Notes: a model not told the origin generated them from the letters alone. A DNA stretch of 59,568 nucleotides from Flavicella sp042091695 (GCA_042091695.1 JBELHA010000010.1:1-59568), one strand, 5' to 3'. Counted from the first letter of the stretch, positions 1 through 9,469 are shown. A program made the numbers and translations.

Positions 1-1337
1 ACTTCACCCGTAATAAGTCCGAAGAAATAGAGAGCTTCACGGATATCTATGGCCATCAAATCTCCTGAGAGACCGAGTTCCAGGCCGTCGGAAACCTTGT
101 TGATTTCATTGAGGGCTTTTTGTAGGGCATCGTAATGACGGGAGTTGGTAACGATGGTTTCGTTGTTGTGCAAGGCACCCGTTTCGATGAGTTGCGTCAA
201 GGCATTGGTCATGGTGTCAATACCTGTTTTCTCCTTGGCAGAAATGGCAATCAATTCAGGGATTTCTGTTTTTAGTTCTGCTAGGGCAGTAGTATCAATC
301 TTATCGGCTTTGTTTCCGATTACCACCAATTGCTTGAGAGGGAATTTATTTTTGATAGACGCCAACTCGCTTTGTATGTGCGAGATATTGGTATTTTCAT
401 TGCTCAAGTCAAATAGATAAACTACCACCTGTGCTTGGCTTATTTTTTCGAAGGTTTTTTTGATTCCGATACTTTCTACCACATCTTCGGTTTCACGGAT
501 ACCAGCAGTGTCTATAAAACGAAAAGCAACCCCATCTATGATGATTTCATCTTCAATCGTATCACGGGTAGTTCCGGCGATGTCGGAGACAATCGCACGT
601 TCCTCGTTGAGCAAGGCATTGAGTAGGGTAGACTTCCCAACATTGGGTTCTCCTACAATGGCTACAGGAATTCCGTTTTTGATCACATTTCCAATGGCAA
701 AAGAGTCGATCAGTCGTTTTAAGACCAATTGTATACGCGCTACCAAGTCTTTGAATTGCTGGCGATCGGCAAACTCCACATCTTCCTCAGCAAAATCCAA
801 TTCTAGTTCAATCAGAGAGGCAAAATTTAAGAGTTGCTCACGCAACAATTGAATTTCATTGCTAAAACCACCACGCATTTGTTGCATGGCCACTTGGTGC
901 GAGGCTTCAGAATCCGAGGCAATCAAATCTGCCACCGCTTCTGCTTGGCTCAAGTCTAATTTCCCATTGAGGAAGGCACGCAAAGTAAATTCACCTGCAT
1001 CGGCCATACGACAGCCATTTCTAAGAAATAACTGTAAAATTTCCTGTTGTATGTATACAGAACCGTGGCAAGAGATTTCTACGGTGTTTTCTCCCGTATA
1101 GGAATTCGGATTTTTAAAGACAGATACCAATACTTCATCTACCGTACGAGGACCGTCTACAATATGCCCTAAATGAAGGGTATGTGTGTCTTGGTCGACG
1201 AGTTTTTTTCCTTTTTTAACCGCTTTAAAATAGGCATCTGCAATTTCGATGGCCTTGTCTCCTGAAAGACGGATAACTGCAATAGCACCTACTCCAGAGG
1301 CAGTGGCTAAAGCGATGATAGTATCTTGATGTGTCAT
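1..1337 (-). CDS. mnmE: tRNA modification GTPase MnmE (3'-truncated by window edge)
   Basis: MnmE works with MnmG to install the (carboxymethyl)aminomethyl group on U34 of certain tRNAs. The minus-strand frame opens at 1337 (MTHQDTIIALATASG) and runs off the window. The N-terminal folate-binding region shows the family sequence YTGENTVEISCHG and GEFTLRAFLNGKLDLSQAEAV, followed by the helical domain and an inserted G domain with P-loop GEPNVGKST, switch region DIAGTTRDTIED, DTAG and NKAD. The C-terminal end, where the family carries its FC(I/V)GK catalytic motif, lies outside the window. About 445 of the usual 460-470 residues are present. The frame is intact. It is divergent from porQ. Confidence 0.97.
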   Translation of the reverse strand, partial: MTHQDTIIALATASGVGAIAVIRLSGDKAIEIADAYFKAVKKGKKLVDQDTHTLHLGHIVDGPRTVDEVLVSVFKNPNSYTGENTVEISCHGSVYIQQEILQLFLRNGCRMADAGEFTLRAFLNGKLDLSQAEAVADLIASDSEASHQVAMQQMRGGFSNEIQLLREQLLNFASLIELELDFAEEDVEFADRQQFKDLVARIQLVLKRLIDSFAIGNVIKNGIPVAIVGEPNVGKSTLLNALLNEERAIVSDIAGTTRDTIEDEIIIDGVAFRFIDTAGIRETEDVVESIGIKKTFEKISQAQVVVYLFDLSNENTNISHIQSELASIKNKFPLKQLVVIGNKADKIDTTALAELKTEIPELIAISAKEKTGIDTMTNALTQLIETGALHNNETIVTNSRHYDALQKALNEINKVSDGLELGLSGDLMAIDIREALYFFGLITGE

Positions 1338-1456
1338 ACTGCAAATATAGGGATTCGCTATTGAGAATTGAAAAAGAACCTCGATTTTTAGTCTTTGTAA
1401 AATAATATAGTATTTTTACGTTTTCATTATAGTTCTATTGATTACACCCATAGTAC

Positions 1457-2467
1457 ATGAAGCACTATTTTTTGATTTTTTCGCTCCTAATTTCAAACAG
1501 TCTTTTGGCTCAAGTAGGTGGAGAATCGGTTTATGCCTTTTTAAATCTTCCTTCTGCAGCGCGTCAGGTAGCGCTTGGAGGTGCAGCACTAACCCTCAAT
1601 GACGATGTCAATATGGCTTTGTGGAACCCTGCGGTATTGGACAGTGCTATGGTCGGTAATTTTGGAGTGAATTACAATTCTCATTTAGCAGGAAACGCTT
1701 TGGGATCTTTCTGTTTTGCGACAGAGGTCGGAAAAAACAAGCATATTTTTCATGGGGGTATCAGTTATTTGGATTACGGATCTTTGACCCGTGCAGACGA
1801 AAATGGTATGATTACAGGTGTTTTTAAAGCCTATGACCTAGCCATCACTGTAGGCTATGCCTATCCTATCAAAAATTCAGGATTTACCCTAGGTGCCAAT
1901 GTAAAAATCATCAATTCTCTGATTGATAACTTTAGTTCTTTTGGTCTGGCATCTGATTTTTCGGTGTTTTACAAAGGAGCGGACAAACTGACAAAATTTA
2001 CCTTATTGCTCCGAAATATAGGAACACAAATAAAGACTTTTGATGGTACTAAAGAAGCGTTGCCTTTTCAAATCAGTTTTGGAGGGTCTAAAAAATTAGA
2101 ACACGTTCCTTTAGAATTTTTCTTTGTACTCGATAATTTACAACAATGGGAATTGGCAGTGCCGAATCCTACCAACCAGGTGACGAGTATCGATGGAGTC
2201 GTGGTAGATGAAGAAATATCATTTGCAGACAATGCACTCAGACATGCCGTATTGGGAGCAGAACTCTTTTCGGAACGTAAATTTTCTTTTCGTGCGGGGT
2301 ATAACTTTCGTCGTGCTAAAGAGGTAGTGATGGTTGACGGTACTTCCTACGCTGGTTTTTCATATGGATTTGGTTTGAAACTCAACGGTTTGCAATTCAA
2401 TTATGCACACACCAAGTTCCACCCAGCATCGAATCCCAATACCTTTAGTTTGATTGTGAAATTTTAA
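1457..2467 (+). CDS. porQ: Type IX secretion system protein PorQ
   Basis: PorQ is an outer-membrane beta-barrel protein of the FadL/PorV-like group, associated with the type IX secretion system that exports proteins bearing C-terminal sorting domains. The 336-residue product begins with a signal peptide (MKHYFLIFSLLISNSLLAQ) followed by GGESVYAFLNLPSAARQVALGG, typical of PorQ/PorV, and then alternating beta-strand sequence to a terminal F. It sits 79 bp upstream of cmk on the same strand, an arrangement I recall as common in Bacteroidota. Its presence fits the T9SS cargo genes at 27971, 48051 and 53178. The identity is inferred from family sequence and neighbour. Confidence 0.88.
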   Translation: MKHYFLIFSLLISNSLLAQVGGESVYAFLNLPSAARQVALGGAALTLNDDVNMALWNPAVLDSAMVGNFGVNYNSHLAGNALGSFCFATEVGKNKHIFHGGISYLDYGSLTRADENGMITGVFKAYDLAITVGYAYPIKNSGFTLGANVKIINSLIDNFSSFGLASDFSVFYKGADKLTKFTLLLRNIGTQIKTFDGTKEALPFQISFGGSKKLEHVPLEFFFVLDNLQQWELAVPNPTNQVTSIDGVVVDEEISFADNALRHAVLGAELFSERKFSFRAGYNFRRAKEVVMVDGTSYAGFSYGFGLKLNGLQFNYAHTKFHPASNPNTFSLIVKF

Positions 2468-2546
2468 GGCTTCTATAGCTATTATTTGATTTCTTTTAAG
2501 ATATTTGCAATCCGTTTAACCTTGAATTGAAATCCCCACAGCCTAC

Positions 2547-3245
2547 ATGAAAGCAAACAAATACATTACCATTGCCATTGATGGTTATTCCTCAACAGGT
2601 AAAAGTACTATTGCAAAACAGTTGGCAAACCAATTGGGGTATATCTATGTAGATACTGGGGCTATGTACCGAATGGTTACTTTGTATGCAATTCAAAGAG
2701 GGTTTATTGGTACTGGTTTTTTTAAGGTTGAAAAATTAATCGCCGAATTGGATCAAATACATCTTGGATTTATTTTCAACGAAAACGAAGGGTTTGCGGA
2801 AGCTTATTTGAACGAAGTAAATGTTGAAGCACGTATCCGTACCATGGAGGTTTCTGATTTTGTAAGTCCAATTGCTACGATCTCTGAAGTACGTCGTAAA
2901 TTGGTGGAAATGCAACAATTGATGGGCAAAGATCAAGGTGTGGTGATGGATGGTCGTGACATAGGTACTGTCGTATTTCCTCATGCGGAATTAAAGTTGT
3001 TTATGACTGCCTCTGCAGAAACTCGTGCCAAAAGAAGGTACAAACAAGCTACTGCTAAAGGCGAAAATGTGTTGTATGAAGCGGTCTTGGAAAATGTAAC
3101 TTCTAGGGACCGTCAAGATACCTCTCGTGAAGATTCTCCTTTGGTGAAAGCAGTAGATGCCATTGAAATTGACAACTCTAATTTGACAAGAGAGGCGCAA
3201 TTTTTACAAATTATGGCACTTGTAAAGGAACGTATCGGCCAATAA
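2547..3245 (+). CDS. cmk: Cytidylate (CMP/dCMP) kinase
   Basis: This enzyme phosphorylates CMP and dCMP to the diphosphates using ATP in the cytoplasm. The 232-residue protein has the P-loop DGYSSTGKST near residues 12-21, then YVDTGAMYR, VVMDGRDIGTVVFPHAELKLF in the NMP-binding region, and a lid region with RDRQDTSREDSPL. Length and motif order match the family (about 225-230 residues). It lies directly downstream of porQ and may share its transcript, with a 79-bp spacer. Confidence 0.96.
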   Translation: MKANKYITIAIDGYSSTGKSTIAKQLANQLGYIYVDTGAMYRMVTLYAIQRGFIGTGFFKVEKLIAELDQIHLGFIFNENEGFAEAYLNEVNVEARIRTMEVSDFVSPIATISEVRRKLVEMQQLMGKDQGVVMDGRDIGTVVFPHAELKLFMTASAETRAKRRYKQATAKGENVLYEAVLENVTSRDRQDTSREDSPLVKAVDAIEIDNSNLTREAQFLQIMALVKERIGQ

Positions 3246-3290
3246 ATAAGGATAAAACATCCAATCATTTAATAAAATTCACTTTCGCTA

Positions 3291-3319
3291 TTGATTCATG
3301 GCTAGAAGTCTTATTTTTG
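3291..3319 (+). promoter_or_regulatory. Bacteroidota-type promoter of the oligopeptidase gene
   Basis: A TTG at 3291-3293 and TATTTTTG at 3312-3319 are separated by 18 bp. This matches the Bacteroidota pattern of a -33 TTG/TTTG and a -7 TAnnTTTG. Transcription would start near 3325, leaving a leader of about 15 nt before the ATG at 3340. Confidence 0.6.
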
Positions 3320-3339
3320 CACTCTAAGATTTATTTTAC

Positions 3340-5436
3340 ATGACTTTACCTACGCGAACACTTCCCAAAGCAGCCAAAAAAGCACATACTTTTGAAATCC
3401 ACGGAGATGTTAGAATTGACAACTACCACTGGATGCGTTTGACGGATTCTCAAAAAGAAGCAGAAACTCCAGATGCCCAAACTACAGAGGTTTTGGACTA
3501 CTTAAATGCTGAAAATGCTTTTTTCGAAAGTGAAATGCAGCACACAGAGCACTTTCAGAAATCCCTTTTTGAAGAAATGAAAGGCCGTATCAAGGAAGAC
3601 GATAGTTCGGTACCCTATAAAAAGAATGGGTATTTCTATATCACTCGCTTTGAACAAGGGAAGCAATATCCAATTTATACCCGTAAAAAGGAAACCTTGG
3701 AAGCTCCTGAAGAAATTCTGTTTGATGTCAATGAAATGGCGGAAGGCTATGAGTATTATACCTTAGGTGGTTTGTCTATCAGTCCTGACAACAGCAAAGC
3801 GATCTATGGCGTAGATACCGTGAGTCGCAGGCAATATATATTGTATGTAAAAGATTTAGCTACGGGGGAAATATATAAAGATACCATTCACAACACCACT
3901 GGTGGCGGTGTTTGGGCCAATGACAACCGTACTTTTTTCTACACAAAAAAAGATGCTGAAACATTAAGAAGCAATCAAATATACCGTCATGTATTGGGAA
4001 CAGATGCTTCGGAAGATGTATTGGTCTATGAAGAAAAAGACGAAACGTTCAATGTATATGTGACCAAATCCAAATCTAAAGACTATCTGGTGATCGGTTC
4101 TTACAGTACAGTTTCTACAGAATACCAATTGTTAGAAGCAGATACTCCTTTTGGTGATTTTAGGGTTTTCCAAGCGAGAGAGCGTGATTTAGAATACAGT
4201 ATTTCTCACTATGGGACGCATTTTTATGTGTTGACTAACAAGGATGCTGCGACCAATTTTAAGCTGATGCGCACCCCTGTCGAAAATACACAAAAAGAAC
4301 ACTGGGAAGATGTGATCGCACATCGAGATGATGTATTATTAGAAGATATTTCGATTTTTAAAAATTATTTGGTACTCGAAGAGCGTAGTAACGGTTTGAA
4401 TAAAATACGTATCAAAACTTGGGACAATAGCGTAGATTACTACCTTCCTTTTGGGGAGGAAACCTACACAGCCTATGTCTATGCAAATCCTGAATTTGAC
4501 ACAGAAGTACTACGTTATGGATACAATTCCATGACCACTCCAAGTTCAGTGATTGATTTCCATATGCAAGACCAAAGCAAGGAGGTTTTAAAGGAACAAG
4601 AAGTACTAGGAGGGAAGTTCGACAAAGTGAACTACAGCTCACAACGAGTATGGGTTCCTGCGCGTGATGGGAAGAAAGTTGCCGTTTCTATGGTATACCA
4701 CAAGGATACCCAACTCAATGCGGACACACCGTTATTGCTATACGCCTATGGTTCTTACGGACATACAATTGACGCAGGATTTAGCACCACGCGACTGAGT
4801 TTGCTAGACCGTGGTTTTGTCTATGCCATTGCACATATTCGCGGAAGTGAATATTTGGGTAGAGACTGGTACGAAGACGGTAAGCTATTGCAAAAGATGA
4901 ACACGTTTACGGACTATATTGACTGTAGTAAATTCTTAATTTCTGAAAACTATACCTCTAAAAACCATTTGTATGCCATGGGCGGTTCTGCTGGAGGTTT
5001 GTTGATGGGAGCTGTGATCAATATGAATCCTGAATTGTACAACGGTGTTGCAGCTGCGGTACCTTTTGTAGATGTAATTTCTACCATGTTAGACGATACC
5101 ATTCCGTTGACGACAGGAGAGTACGACGAGTGGGGAAATCCAAATGACAAAACCTATTACGACTATATCAAGCAATATTCTCCGTATGACAATGTCACAG
5201 CACAAGAATATCCAAATTTGATGATTACGACAGGACTACACGATTCACAAGTTCAATATTGGGAACCGGCTAAGTGGATTGCAAAATTGAGAGACCTTGC
5301 GACGAGCGATAATAAATTAATCATGCATACCGACATGGAAACTGGTCATGGAGGGGCATCAGGGCGTTTTGATGCTTTGAAAGAAACAGCGAGAGACTAT
5401 GTGTTTTTCTTAGATTTAGAAGGGATAAAGTACTAG
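3340..5436 (+). CDS. ptrB: Oligopeptidase B-like S9 family serine peptidase
   Basis: A prolyl-oligopeptidase-family enzyme, probably oligopeptidase B, which cleaves short peptides after basic residues in the cytoplasm. No signal peptide is visible in this 698-residue product. The N-terminal half is the beta-propeller. The C-terminal alpha/beta-hydrolase domain carries the nucleophile in GGSAGG (Ser550), the acid in GLHDSQVQYW (Asp635) and the base in TGHGGASGR (His670). All three lie 18 residues beyond the E. coli PtrB triad positions I remember, so the spacing is conserved. The exact peptide specificity is inferred from the family. The AlkB-like gene begins 2 nt after its stop. Confidence 0.93.
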   Translation: MTLPTRTLPKAAKKAHTFEIHGDVRIDNYHWMRLTDSQKEAETPDAQTTEVLDYLNAENAFFESEMQHTEHFQKSLFEEMKGRIKEDDSSVPYKKNGYFYITRFEQGKQYPIYTRKKETLEAPEEILFDVNEMAEGYEYYTLGGLSISPDNSKAIYGVDTVSRRQYILYVKDLATGEIYKDTIHNTTGGGVWANDNRTFFYTKKDAETLRSNQIYRHVLGTDASEDVLVYEEKDETFNVYVTKSKSKDYLVIGSYSTVSTEYQLLEADTPFGDFRVFQARERDLEYSISHYGTHFYVLTNKDAATNFKLMRTPVENTQKEHWEDVIAHRDDVLLEDISIFKNYLVLEERSNGLNKIRIKTWDNSVDYYLPFGEETYTAYVYANPEFDTEVLRYGYNSMTTPSSVIDFHMQDQSKEVLKEQEVLGGKFDKVNYSSQRVWVPARDGKKVAVSMVYHKDTQLNADTPLLLYAYGSYGHTIDAGFSTTRLSLLDRGFVYAIAHIRGSEYLGRDWYEDGKLLQKMNTFTDYIDCSKFLISENYTSKNHLYAMGGSAGGLLMGAVINMNPELYNGVAAAVPFVDVISTMLDDTIPLTTGEYDEWGNPNDKTYYDYIKQYSPYDNVTAQEYPNLMITTGLHDSQVQYWEPAKWIAKLRDLATSDNKLIMHTDMETGHGGASGRFDALKETARDYVFFLDLEGIKY

Positions 5437-5438
5437 TA

Positions 5439-6047
5439 ATGGATTTGTTTGGCAACATACCTGAATTGAATTGTTTGCCCTATGATGGTGAGGCACTTTA
5501 TTATGGTCCTGTCCTTAGTGCTAAAGAAGCCAACTCTTATTTTGAGCGTTTAGATTCTAATATCGCTTGGAAAAACGACGTATCCATTATTTTTGGCAAA
5601 CGCATTGTCATGGAGCGCAAAGTGGCGTTGTATGCCCAAAAAGCGCTGACCTATACCTATGCTGGAATAGAAAGACAGGCATTGCCATGGACTTCTGAAT
5701 TGTTGGAGTTGAAAAATAGGGTAGAGGCCAAGCATGGACAGTCTTTTAATTCTTGTTTGTTGAATTATTACCCTTCGGGAAAACACGGTATGTCTTGGCA
5801 TGCTGATGATGAAAAGGAACTCAAAGAACAGGGAGCTATTGCTTCCTTAAGTATAGGAGCAGCGCGGGATTTTCTGTTCAAACACCGAAAGACCAAAGAA
5901 AAAGCAAAAGTGTTTTTAGAAAACGGAAGTTTACTGGTCATGCAGGGGGTCATTCAAAAACATTGGGTGCACGCCTTGCCCAAAAGAATGCGTGTCACCA
6001 AACCAAGAATCAATTTGACCTTTCGAAATTTAGGTTTTTTGGATTGA
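5439..6047 (+). CDS. AlkB-like 2-oxoglutarate/Fe(II) dioxygenase
   Basis: AlkB-family enzymes oxidatively remove alkyl groups from nucleic acids using Fe(II) and 2-oxoglutarate. The 202-residue protein shows NYYPSGKHGMSWHADDE, which supplies the HxD iron ligands, then IASLSIGAARDFLFKH, and the distal histidine and substrate/2OG arginines in HWVHALPKRMRVTKPRINLTFR. Length is normal for the ALKBH2/3-like bacterial group. It starts 2 nt after the oligopeptidase stop and is probably co-transcribed with it. A bidirectional terminator separates it from fumC. Repair as its role is a family inference. Confidence 0.9.
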   Translation: MDLFGNIPELNCLPYDGEALYYGPVLSAKEANSYFERLDSNIAWKNDVSIIFGKRIVMERKVALYAQKALTYTYAGIERQALPWTSELLELKNRVEAKHGQSFNSCLLNYYPSGKHGMSWHADDEKELKEQGAIASLSIGAARDFLFKHRKTKEKAKVFLENGSLLVMQGVIQKHWVHALPKRMRVTKPRINLTFRNLGFLD

Positions 6048-6080
6048 AATTTTACGAGACATCCTTTAAAATATAGAAAC

Positions 6081-6113
6081 AAAAAAGGTATCTGAACATT
6101 CAGATACCTTTTT
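6081..6113. terminator. Bidirectional terminator between the AlkB-like gene and fumC
   Basis: A perfect inverted repeat, AAAAAGGTATCTGA and its complement, encloses a 4-nt loop. It has A and T tracts on both sides, so it can serve both convergent genes. Confidence 0.85.
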
Positions 6114-6135
6114 GTTTGTACTACAATCTAAGTGT

Positions 6136-7533
6136 TTATTTCAAACTTCCGATCATATTTTCTGGTTTTACCCATGCGTCGTATTCTTCAGGAGTTACAT
6201 AACCCAAACGAACCGCTTCTTCCTTTAAGGTAGTACCATTTTCATGAGCAGTATTGGCAATTTCAGCTGCTTTGTAATATCCTATTTTAGTATTCAAAGC
6301 TGTAACCAACATCAATGAGTTGTTCAAAAGCTCTTTGATTACTTTGTGGTTAGGTTCGATACCGATGGCACAATTTTCTTCAAAAGAAACACAAGCATCT
6401 CCAATCAAACGTGCAGATTGCAATAAGTTAGCTGCCATCATAGGTTTGAATACATTCAATTCATAATGTCCTTGAGTACCTCCAATAGTAACAGCAACAT
6501 CGTTCCCCATAACTTGCGCAGCAACCATTGTAATAGCTTCACACTGCGTAGGGTTTACTTTTCCTGGCATGATAGACGATCCTGGCTCATTGGCAGGCAA
6601 GATCAATTCTCCAATTCCAGAACGAGGCCCTGAAGCCATCATACGGATGTCATTGGCTATTTTATTGATAGATACTGCAATTTGTTTCAATGCACCGTGT
6701 GTTTCAACAATCGCATCGTGAGCGGCCAAAGCCTCAAATTTATTTTCTGCAGTGATGAATGGCAATCCTGTAAATTCAGCGATTTTTTTAGCCACCAATA
6801 CATCGTATCCATTTGGAGTATTCAATCCAGTACCTACAGCAGTTCCTCCTAAGGCAAGTTCCGCCAGATGTTCCATGGTATTGTGAAGTGCTTTCAGTCC
6901 GTGATTTAGTTGAGATACATAGCCTGAAAATTCTTGACCTATGGTCAATGGTGTTGCATCCATCAAGTGGGTACGTCCAATTTTTACAACATCTTTAAAT
7001 GCTTCCGCTTTAGCAGCAAGCGTATCTCTCAATTTTTCGATTCCTGGCACTGTAGTTTCTACAATCATTTTATAGCAAGCAATATGCATTCCGGTAGGGA
7101 AGGTATCGTTGGAAGATTGTGATTTATTCACGTCATCGTTTGGTTGAATGGCTTTTTCACCTTCTCCGATGACACCGCCTGCCAATTCTTGTGCTCTGTT
7201 GGCGATTACTTCATTGGTGTTCATATTACTTTGCGTACCAGAACCAGTTTGCCAAATGACCAATGGAAACTGATCGTCGTGTTTACCTGCTAAAATTTCA
7301 TCACAGGCGGCACTGATCAAGTCGCGTTTTTTCTCCTCTAAAACGCCCAATTCACTATTGGCATGGGCTGCAGCTTTTTTCAAGTATGCAAAACCGTAAA
7401 CCACTTCCAAAGGCATAGAGGCGCTGGGACCAATTTTAAAGTTGTTGCGAGAGCGCTCAGTCTGTGCACCCCAATATTTATCCGCAGGAACTTGTACGTC
7501 TCCCATGGTGTCTTTTTCGATTCTGTATTTCAT
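6136..7533 (-). CDS. fumC: Class II fumarate hydratase
   Basis: FumC interconverts fumarate and malate in the TCA cycle and is an iron-independent homotetramer. I chose the start MKYRIEKDTMGDVQVPADKYWGAQT at 7533, which gives 465 residues, the usual FumC length. An upstream in-frame ATG at 7572 would add 13 residues without family resemblance. The protein carries SGTQSNMN, the catalytic-site GRTHLMDATPLT, and the fumarase signature GSSIMPGKVNPTQ. It is transcribed as a single gene, convergent with the AlkB-like gene. Confidence 0.96.
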   Translation of the reverse strand: MKYRIEKDTMGDVQVPADKYWGAQTERSRNNFKIGPSASMPLEVVYGFAYLKKAAAHANSELGVLEEKKRDLISAACDEILAGKHDDQFPLVIWQTGSGTQSNMNTNEVIANRAQELAGGVIGEGEKAIQPNDDVNKSQSSNDTFPTGMHIACYKMIVETTVPGIEKLRDTLAAKAEAFKDVVKIGRTHLMDATPLTIGQEFSGYVSQLNHGLKALHNTMEHLAELALGGTAVGTGLNTPNGYDVLVAKKIAEFTGLPFITAENKFEALAAHDAIVETHGALKQIAVSINKIANDIRMMASGPRSGIGELILPANEPGSSIMPGKVNPTQCEAITMVAAQVMGNDVAVTIGGTQGHYELNVFKPMMAANLLQSARLIGDACVSFEENCAIGIEPNHKVIKELLNNSLMLVTALNTKIGYYKAAEIANTAHENGTTLKEEAVRLGYVTPEEYDAWVKPENMIGSLK

Positions 7534-7703
7534 TGTTCTTGTTTTTAGTGGTTGCAGACTATTCGTTTCCAAGGACTATCGAACAGCTGTTTTTAAAAGT
7601 CAAACAAATATAAGAAATACACCTCTTTTTTTTACAATTCTCAGCTAAGAATTGACTGAGATTTTTCTCCTGTTGACCCGTGAAATTTTTTATGAAAAAA
7701 GTA

Positions 7704-7732
7704 TTGAAACTTTCAAAAAATCACTATTTTTG
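7704..7732 (+). promoter_or_regulatory. Promoter of the 55-residue membrane protein
   Basis: TTG at 7704-7706 is followed after 18 bp by TATTTTTG at 7725-7732, matching the Bacteroidota -33/-7 consensus. Initiation near 7739 supports the start codon at 7764 rather than the in-frame ATG at 7680, which lies upstream of this promoter. Confidence 0.6.
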
Positions 7733-7763
7733 TTGTGTATTTATAACACACGAATTACATACT

Positions 7764-7931
7764 ATGGACATTTCTCAATATTTAGGTTTTTTATTGTTTC
7801 TTTTTGTTTTTACAACTGGTTTTTGGTTGTTGCTATTTTTATTGACTTTCGTAGTTCCTTATTGGATTACTGGAACTGTTTTTGAAAATCTTCAATTGAG
7901 AAAAGAAGCAAAAGAAAAGGCTAAAAAGTAA
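7764..7931 (+). CDS. Small single-TM membrane protein (hypothetical)
   Basis: Not a family I recognise. The 55-residue product from ATG 7764 (MDISQYLGFLLFLFVFTTG) is one long hydrophobic stretch followed by a charged tail rich in Lys and Glu (LRKEAKEKAKK). This suggests a single or hairpin membrane segment with a cytoplasmic tail. A good promoter ends 32 nt before this ATG and a strong terminator lies 20 bp after the stop, so it seems to be a self-contained transcription unit. An in-frame ATG at 7680 precedes the promoter and is unlikely to be used. Confidence 0.7.
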   Translation: MDISQYLGFLLFLFVFTTGFWLLLFLLTFVVPYWITGTVFENLQLRKEAKEKAKK

Positions 7932-7951
7932 TAGGTTCATATCTTTATACG

Positions 7952-7985
7952 AGGGATTGCATTTTATGCAGTCCCTTTTTTTTTT
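7952..7985 (+). terminator. Intrinsic terminator after the small membrane protein
   Basis: AGGGATTGCA pairs with TGCAGTCCCT (one G-U) around a 5-nt loop, followed by about ten Ts. Confidence 0.85.
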
Positions 7986-8005
7986 CCTTATTTATAAATA
8001 GATCT

Positions 8006-8485
8006 ATGAAAACAGCCACGGTTCACGAATTGAAAAAAGTGTTGTCTCAAGCGACAAGAGAGGAGATGCTTGCTTATTGCTTGCAATTGGCCAAGTTCAA
8101 AAAGGAAAACAAGGAGTTACTGACCTATGTTTTGTTTGAATCGGGTGATGAGTCTGCCTACGTGGAAAAGGTTTCTGAAAGTGTACGTATATCCTTTTCG
8201 GAAATGAATACGGATAGTTATTTTTACATGAAAAAAACGATTCGAAAAATACTGCGGATGGTGAAAAAACAAATTCGCTATTCTAAAAAGAAAACTACAG
8301 AGGTAGAATTGCTCTTGAATTTTTGTCAGGAATTAAAAGACGTTCGTCCTAGCATACGACACAATACGGTCTTGAAAAATCTATTTGATAGAGAACTGAA
8401 TTCCATTCATAAAAAGGTGGCTTTGCTACACGAGGACCTACAATACGAATACCAACTAGAAATTGATGCCTTGCAAGACTTATAA
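8006..8485 (+). CDS. Hypothetical cytoplasmic protein, Lys-rich and helical
   Basis: A 159-residue protein with no signal peptide and no motif that I can assign. It is strongly charged and predicted helical throughout. It opens with MKTATVHELKKVLSQATREEML, has a basic central stretch (KKTIRKILRMVKKQIRYSKKK, residues about 74-94) and ends in a second helical segment. The composition and lack of gaps suggest a real conserved flavobacterial protein rather than a chance frame. Its last 6 nt overlap the end of the convergent arsC-like gene, so the two transcripts must overlap. Confidence 0.75.
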   Translation: MKTATVHELKKVLSQATREEMLAYCLQLAKFKKENKELLTYVLFESGDESAYVEKVSESVRISFSEMNTDSYFYMKKTIRKILRMVKKQIRYSKKKTTEVELLLNFCQELKDVRPSIRHNTVLKNLFDRELNSIHKKVALLHEDLQYEYQLEIDALQDL

Positions 8486-8821
8486 AACAGTTTGAATGCT
8501 TTCAGTAGGGCGACCAATCACAGCTTTTGTACCATTGGAAACTATGGGTCTTTCGATCAATTTAGGATGCGCTACCATAGCTTCGACGATTTCTTGATCC
8601 GACAAATCTTTCCCTTTAAAAGATTCTTTCCAGATTTTTTCGGTCCTACGAACTAGGTTCATAGGAGGTATGCCTAGTTGTACAATCAATGCAGTTAGTT
8701 CACTTGCATTGATGTTGTCTTTGAGGTATAATACAGTTTCAAAGTCTTGTTTTTGGGCTTCTAAGAAAGCAACTCCTTGCCGGCTTTTTGCGCATCTTGG
8801 ATTGTGGTAAATTGTAAGCAT
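8480..8821 (-). CDS. ArsC/Spx-family arsenate reductase-like protein
   Basis: Glutaredoxin-dependent arsenate reductases of this family reduce arsenate through a single N-terminal cysteine. From the preferred start at 8821 (MLTIYHNPRCAKSR) the product has 113 residues, with catalytic Cys10 in the HNPRCxKS motif and the C-terminal ERPIV segment with its conserved arginine. An in-frame ATG six codons upstream would overlap the HAD gene. It starts 4 nt after the HAD stop, so the two are likely co-transcribed. No arsenic-resistance genes are nearby, so a general thiol-redox role is equally possible. Confidence 0.88.
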   Translation of the reverse strand: MLTIYHNPRCAKSRQGVAFLEAQKQDFETVLYLKDNINASELTALIVQLGIPPMNLVRRTEKIWKESFKGKDLSDQEIVEAMVAHPKLIERPIVSNGTKAVIGRPTESIQTVL

Positions 8822-8825
8822 ATAT

Positions 8826-9464
8826 TTAATATTGAACACCCAATGCCTTTAAATCAAAGTCCAATTGGGTTGGGTTTTTAAAATGTATGGCATGCATGCC
8901 TAATGTAATGGCAGCCTCAGTATTTTGTTTGTTATCGTCGATAAAAACGGCCTTTTTAGGATCTATAGCATGACGGTCAAAAAGGATGTTGTAAATAGCA
9001 GTAAATGGTTTGATAGTTTTTTCTTGACCAGAAACCACTACGCCTTGGAATGTATCAAAAAAGGGAAACAAAGATCTACCACGTTCCCAAGTTTCAGCAC
9101 TCCAATTGGTCAAAGCGTAAAAGCGGTAGTTTTTAGACTTTTTGATGGCTTCAAATAGGGCTAAAGTACCCTCAATAGGACCTTGAAACATCAAATGCCA
9201 TTGTTCGTAAAAAGCAATTATATCTGCTTCGTATTCAGGATAGGCAGCTATCTTCAAGCGGTTTGCTTCTGCAATGCTACGTCCTGCATCTTGCATGATA
9301 TTCCATTCAGGAGTACAAATGTTTTCTAAAAACCATTTGGTCTTTTTGGCATCCCCATTGAAACGTTTTAAAAATAAATATTCAGGATTCCAGTCCACAA
9401 GAACACCACCTAGGTCAAAAACTATGGTTGTAATGTCTTTTAACTGCTTCTTTTCTGTATCCAT
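8826..9464 (-). CDS. HAD-superfamily (subfamily IA) hydrolase
   Basis: A 212-residue haloacid-dehalogenase-fold phosphatase. Motif I is FDLGGVLVDW, in which the usual second Asp of DxD is Gly, as in the YihX-like sugar-phosphate phosphatases. Motif II is ALTNWS, the motif III lysine lies in GQEKTIKP, and motif IV is VFIDDN. The four-helix cap falls between motifs I and II. The substrate cannot be read from the sequence. The start codon lies 5 nt from the assembly gap, so the promoter is missing. It leads the two-gene unit with the ArsC-like protein. Confidence 0.9.
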   Translation of the reverse strand: MDTEKKQLKDITTIVFDLGGVLVDWNPEYLFLKRFNGDAKKTKWFLENICTPEWNIMQDAGRSIAEANRLKIAAYPEYEADIIAFYEQWHLMFQGPIEGTLALFEAIKKSKNYRFYALTNWSAETWERGRSLFPFFDTFQGVVVSGQEKTIKPFTAIYNILFDRHAIDPKKAVFIDDNKQNTEAAITLGMHAIHFKNPTQLDFDLKALGVQY

Positions 9465-9469
9465 ATTTT